64,000 nt of DNA, taken from positions 682,001 to 746,000 of the forward strand of contig NZ_JBIFFV010000001.1 in assembly GCF_043557345.1 (NCBI RefSeq). Direction: 5' to 3'. The notes beneath the pieces are model-generated. The model made no database searches and was not told the DNA's origin. It was given only the letters and a program-made list of their open reading frames with translations. This document shows positions 61,530-64,000 of the stretch, piece after piece; positions within the stretch are counted from its first letter, which is position 1, and each line of letters opens with the position of its first letter. The translations under genes and the position numbers were made by a program. Origin of the DNA: Sulfitobacter sp043557345 (GTDB taxonomy: Bacteria; Pseudomonadota; Alphaproteobacteria; Rhodobacterales; Rhodobacteraceae).

Positions 61530-61952
61530 ATGAACAAGAAAATCGGAGCAGGCGCGGCGGCGGCGCTGGTCTTGGCAGGCGGGTATCTTTGGTGGCAGAC
61601 CGAAGAAGCCCCGGCCCCCGCCGTGCGTGGCGCGGCCATGGTGAAGGTCACCGTCCCGGAAAGCCTGAGCGGCCCCGCGCAGATCGGCGCGCGGGCGTTC
61701 GAGGCGAAATGCGCCGCCTGCCACGGGGTCAACGCCGCCGGGCGCGAGGGGGGTGGTCCGCCGCTGATCCATAAGATCTATGAGCCCAGTCATCACGGCG
61801 ACGCATCCTTCATGGTCGCCGCCACCAATGGCGTGCGCCAGCATCACTGGTCTTTCGGCAACATGCCCCCGGTCGAAGGGATTACCCCGGCAGAGGTGAA
61901 ATCCATCGTGACCTATGTGCGCGAAGTGCAGCGCGCCAATGGGATCGACTAG
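61530..61952 (+). CDS. Membrane-anchored c-type cytochrome (140 aa)
   Basis: An uncleaved or signal N-terminus (KKIGAGAAAALVLAGGYLWW) precedes a single haem domain. The CxxCH motif is Cys61-Ala-Ala-Cys64-His65, and a likely Met axial ligand lies in SFGNMPPVEG. It is a small periplasm-facing electron carrier. It is divergent from the hybrid kinase gene; regulation of this gene by that two-component system is possible but unproven. The ATG at 61530 fits the signal better than the longer frame from 61470. Confidence 0.88.
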   Translation: MNKKIGAGAAAALVLAGGYLWWQTEEAPAPAVRGAAMVKVTVPESLSGPAQIGARAFEAKCAACHGVNAAGREGGGPPLIHKIYEPSHHGDASFMVAATNGVRQHHWSFGNMPPVEGITPAEVKSIVTYVREVQRANGID

Positions 61953-62111
61953 CGGAAAATGGGGCGCGGCGGCGCTGTAACAATTCGTTAGAATTCGGAA
62001 AAGATCAGGAAAAAGTTGACCTCCACAAAAAAGAGAACGTCACTTGTGAGATCATAGAATCGCACAAGCGATCGAACCCGCCGGGGAGGGCGGGCATGGG
62101 AGGAAGACAAT

Positions 62112-64000
62112 TTGGCCAAGCCGCTGACGCGTGCCGACGGACCTCAGTCCGTGCCGGCGCTGTTGCACCGCAACGCAAGTGAATTCGCAAACGCCCCCGC
62201 TTACCGGGAGAAGGAATACGGGATCTGGCAAAGCTGGACTTGGTCGCAGACTCGCGACGAGGTCGAGGCGCTGGCCCTCGGGTTTCTCGAACTGGGGCTG
62301 AACGAGGGCGATTTCGTCGCCATCATCGGGCGCAACCGTCCCTATCTCTACTGGGCGATGATGGCCGCGCAGATGGCCGGGGCCGTGCCGGTGCCGCTCT
62401 ATCAGGACGCCAATGCCGAAGAGATGGCCTATGTCATGGGCCATTGCGGCGCGCGTCTTGCCGTGGTGGGCGATCAGGAGCAGGTCGACAAGATCATCGA
62501 GGTGCAGGACCAGCTTCCCGACTTCGAGCGGATGATCTACCTCGACCCGCGCGGATTGCGCAAATACGACCATTCCAAGCTCGACCAATATACCGCCGTG
62601 CAGGAGATGGGCCGCGCCAACCGCGACAAGCACATCGCCGAGTTGGAAGCCCGTCAGGCCAAGCTGGATTACGATTCCACTGGCGTGATGCTCTATACTT
62701 CGGGCACCACCGGCAAGCCCAAGGGCGTGGTGCTTTCAAACCGCAACGTGATCGAAACGGCGAAGTCCTCCTCGGAGTTCGACAATCTCAAGCGGACCGA
62801 CGAAATCCTCGCCTATCTGCCGATGGCATGGGTGGGGGACTTCATCTTCTCCGTGGGTCAAGCGCTCTGGACCGGGTTCTGCACCAACTGCCCCGAAAGC
62901 GCCGACACGATGCATGTCGACCTGCGCGAGATCGGGCCGACCTATTACTTCGCCCCGCCGCGCGTGTTCGAGACGCAGCTGACCTCCGTCATGATCCGCA
63001 TGGAAGACGCGAGCCGGTTCAAGAAGTGGCTCTTCGACACTTTCATGGCCCATGCCCGCAAGGTCGGCCCCGCCATTCTGGATGGCAAGAAGGTCTCCTT
63101 CATGGACCGCGCGAAATATGCGCTCGGCGAGTTGATGATCTATGGCCCGTTGAAGAACACGCTCGGCTTTAGCCGCGTGCGGGTGGGCTATACCGCCGGT
63201 GAAGCGATCGGGCCGGAAATCTTCGACTTCTACCGCAGCTTGGGCATCAACCTCAAACAGCTCTACGGCCAGACCGAGGCGACGGTGTTCATCACCGCCC
63301 AGCCCGATGGCGAGGTGCGCAGCGATACCGTGGGCGTGACCTGCCCCGGGGTGGAGTTGAAGATTGCTGACAACGGCGAGGTCTTCTACCGCTCGCCCGG
63401 CGTCTTTGTGGAATACTACAAGAACCCCGAAAGCACCACCGACACCAAGGATGCCGAGGGCTGGGTCGCCACCGGCGACGCGGGTTTCATCGAGGAAAGC
63501 TCAGGCCATCTGCGCATCATCGACCGCGCCAAGGATGTGGGCCAGATGGCCGACGGCAGCCTGTTCGCGCCGAAATACGTGGAGAACAAGCTCAAGTTCT
63601 TCCCCAACATTCTCGAGGCCGTGGTCTTCGGCAACGGCCGCACCGAATGCACCGCCTTTATCAATATCGACCTGACGGCGGTGGGCAACTGGGCCGAGCG
63701 CAACAACATCGGCTACGCCTCCTATCAGGAACTGGCGCGGCATCCGCAGGTGATGGACACGATTCAGAGCCATGTGGAGGAGGTGAACCGCTCGGTCGCC
63801 GAGGACGAGATGCTTTCGGGCTGCCAGGTGCACCGCTTCGTCGTGCTGCACAAGGAACTCGATGCCGACGACGGTGAGTTGACGCGCACCCGCAAGGTCC
63901 GCCGCAAGATCATCGAAGAGAAATACGCCGACATCATCGCCGCACTCTACGATGGTTCAGACAAGGTCAGCACCGAGACCGAAGTGACCTACGAGGACGG
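62112..64000 (+). CDS. AMP-binding long-chain acyl-CoA ligase, partial at the window end
   Basis: An AMP-forming synthetase with the P-loop YTSGTTGKPKGVVLSN, LKQLYGQTEAT and the hinge region GDAGFIEESSGHLRIIDRAKD. It would activate a fatty or other carboxylic acid as the adenylate and then the CoA thioester. Homologues in this group often precede branched-chain/fatty-acid ABC transporter genes, which would lie outside this window. The start is probably a TTG at 62112 behind GGGAGGAAG, because no ATG with a good site lies nearby in frame. The reading frame is open to the edge, so 629 residues are seen and the C-terminus is missing. Confidence 0.9.
   Translation, partial: MAKPLTRADGPQSVPALLHRNASEFANAPAYREKEYGIWQSWTWSQTRDEVEALALGFLELGLNEGDFVAIIGRNRPYLYWAMMAAQMAGAVPVPLYQDANAEEMAYVMGHCGARLAVVGDQEQVDKIIEVQDQLPDFERMIYLDPRGLRKYDHSKLDQYTAVQEMGRANRDKHIAELEARQAKLDYDSTGVMLYTSGTTGKPKGVVLSNRNVIETAKSSSEFDNLKRTDEILAYLPMAWVGDFIFSVGQALWTGFCTNCPESADTMHVDLREIGPTYYFAPPRVFETQLTSVMIRMEDASRFKKWLFDTFMAHARKVGPAILDGKKVSFMDRAKYALGELMIYGPLKNTLGFSRVRVGYTAGEAIGPEIFDFYRSLGINLKQLYGQTEATVFITAQPDGEVRSDTVGVTCPGVELKIADNGEVFYRSPGVFVEYYKNPESTTDTKDAEGWVATGDAGFIEESSGHLRIIDRAKDVGQMADGSLFAPKYVENKLKFFPNILEAVVFGNGRTECTAFINIDLTAVGNWAERNNIGYASYQELARHPQVMDTIQSHVEEVNRSVAEDEMLSGCQVHRFVVLHKELDADDGELTRTRKVRRKIIEEKYADIIAALYDGSDKVSTETEVTYED

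Noticed and set aside
1..64000. Phage, IS element, toxin-antitoxin, defence island or secondary-metabolite cluster
   Set aside because: No transposase, integrase, restriction-modification, CRISPR-Cas or polyketide/peptide synthetase genes were seen; genes are ordinary housekeeping and accessory metabolic functions of even composition.

Overview
This is a GC-rich, densely coding chromosomal segment. Gene content and protein flavour point to an alphaproteobacterium of the Rhodobacterales, most likely the Roseobacter group. Pointers include a fused ALDH16-type aldehyde dehydrogenase, a heparinase-like gene followed by purH and lspA, a sitABCD metal transporter behind paired Mur/Fur-type boxes, a set of genes known from the singlet-oxygen regulon of Rhodobacter, and a succinate-dehydrogenase assembly (DUF1674) protein. 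Genus and species cannot be fixed from the sequence alone. I see no rRNA, tRNA, insertion sequence, prophage, CRISPR array or biosynthetic cluster; most of the window looks like ordinary vertically inherited chromosome.

Layout. 0-4 kb: end of a thioredoxin/TPR co-chaperone gene, a Lon-substrate-binding-domain protein and a Trm112 protein, then a divergent pair of a UbiH-type hydroxylase and an amidase. 4-10 kb: aminotransferase, ftsK and a LolA-type carrier, then a transglycosylase lipoprotein and hspQ. 10-16 kb: gamma-glutamyltransferase, a STAS/anti-sigma partner-switching pair, thiolase, msrC, an RluA-type pseudouridine synthase and a 1-Cys peroxiredoxin. 16-24.4 kb, all on the minus strand: the classical rbfA-truB-rpsO-pnp ribosome/RNA block, here interspersed with a secreted phosphodiester-glycosidase protein, a DUF1643 protein and a membrane-anchored RTX-repeat protein, and followed by two glycosyltransferases. 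24.5-35.5 kb: dapB, a small secreted protein, DUF1674, an RsmB-type methyltransferase, an orphan PhnD-like protein, heparinase-like gene-purH-lspA-DUF3035 lipoprotein, and a catalytic/non-catalytic pair of M16 peptidases. 35.5-43 kb: deoC and ALDH16, then sitABCD. 43-47.5 kb: mutL, rmuC and a threonine dehydratase, preceded by a structured leader.

47.6-52.3 kb is the most interesting block: five genes (amine oxidase, DUF1365, MFS/GPH transporter, DUF3833, SDR), every junction being a 4-base stop/start overlap. Their relatives belong to the sigma-E/ChrR singlet-oxygen response in Rhodobacter. 52-64 kb: a saccharopine-dehydrogenase-like enzyme, GST and histidine-phosphatase gene set, an orphan formate dehydrogenase alpha subunit, an M20 amidohydrolase, a two-component system, a small cytochrome c and the start of an acyl-CoA ligase running off the window.

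I did not find a clearly unprecedented system. The observations best worth testing are: the five-gene overlapping operon; a hairpin that would bury the hspQ ribosome-binding site; the promoter of sitA, with two Mur/Fur-type boxes and an apparently leaderless start; a structured RNA leader before mutL; a formate dehydrogenase with neither partner subunits nor one of its usual N-terminal cluster motifs; and a membrane-anchored RTX-repeat protein inside the ribosome-maturation block.
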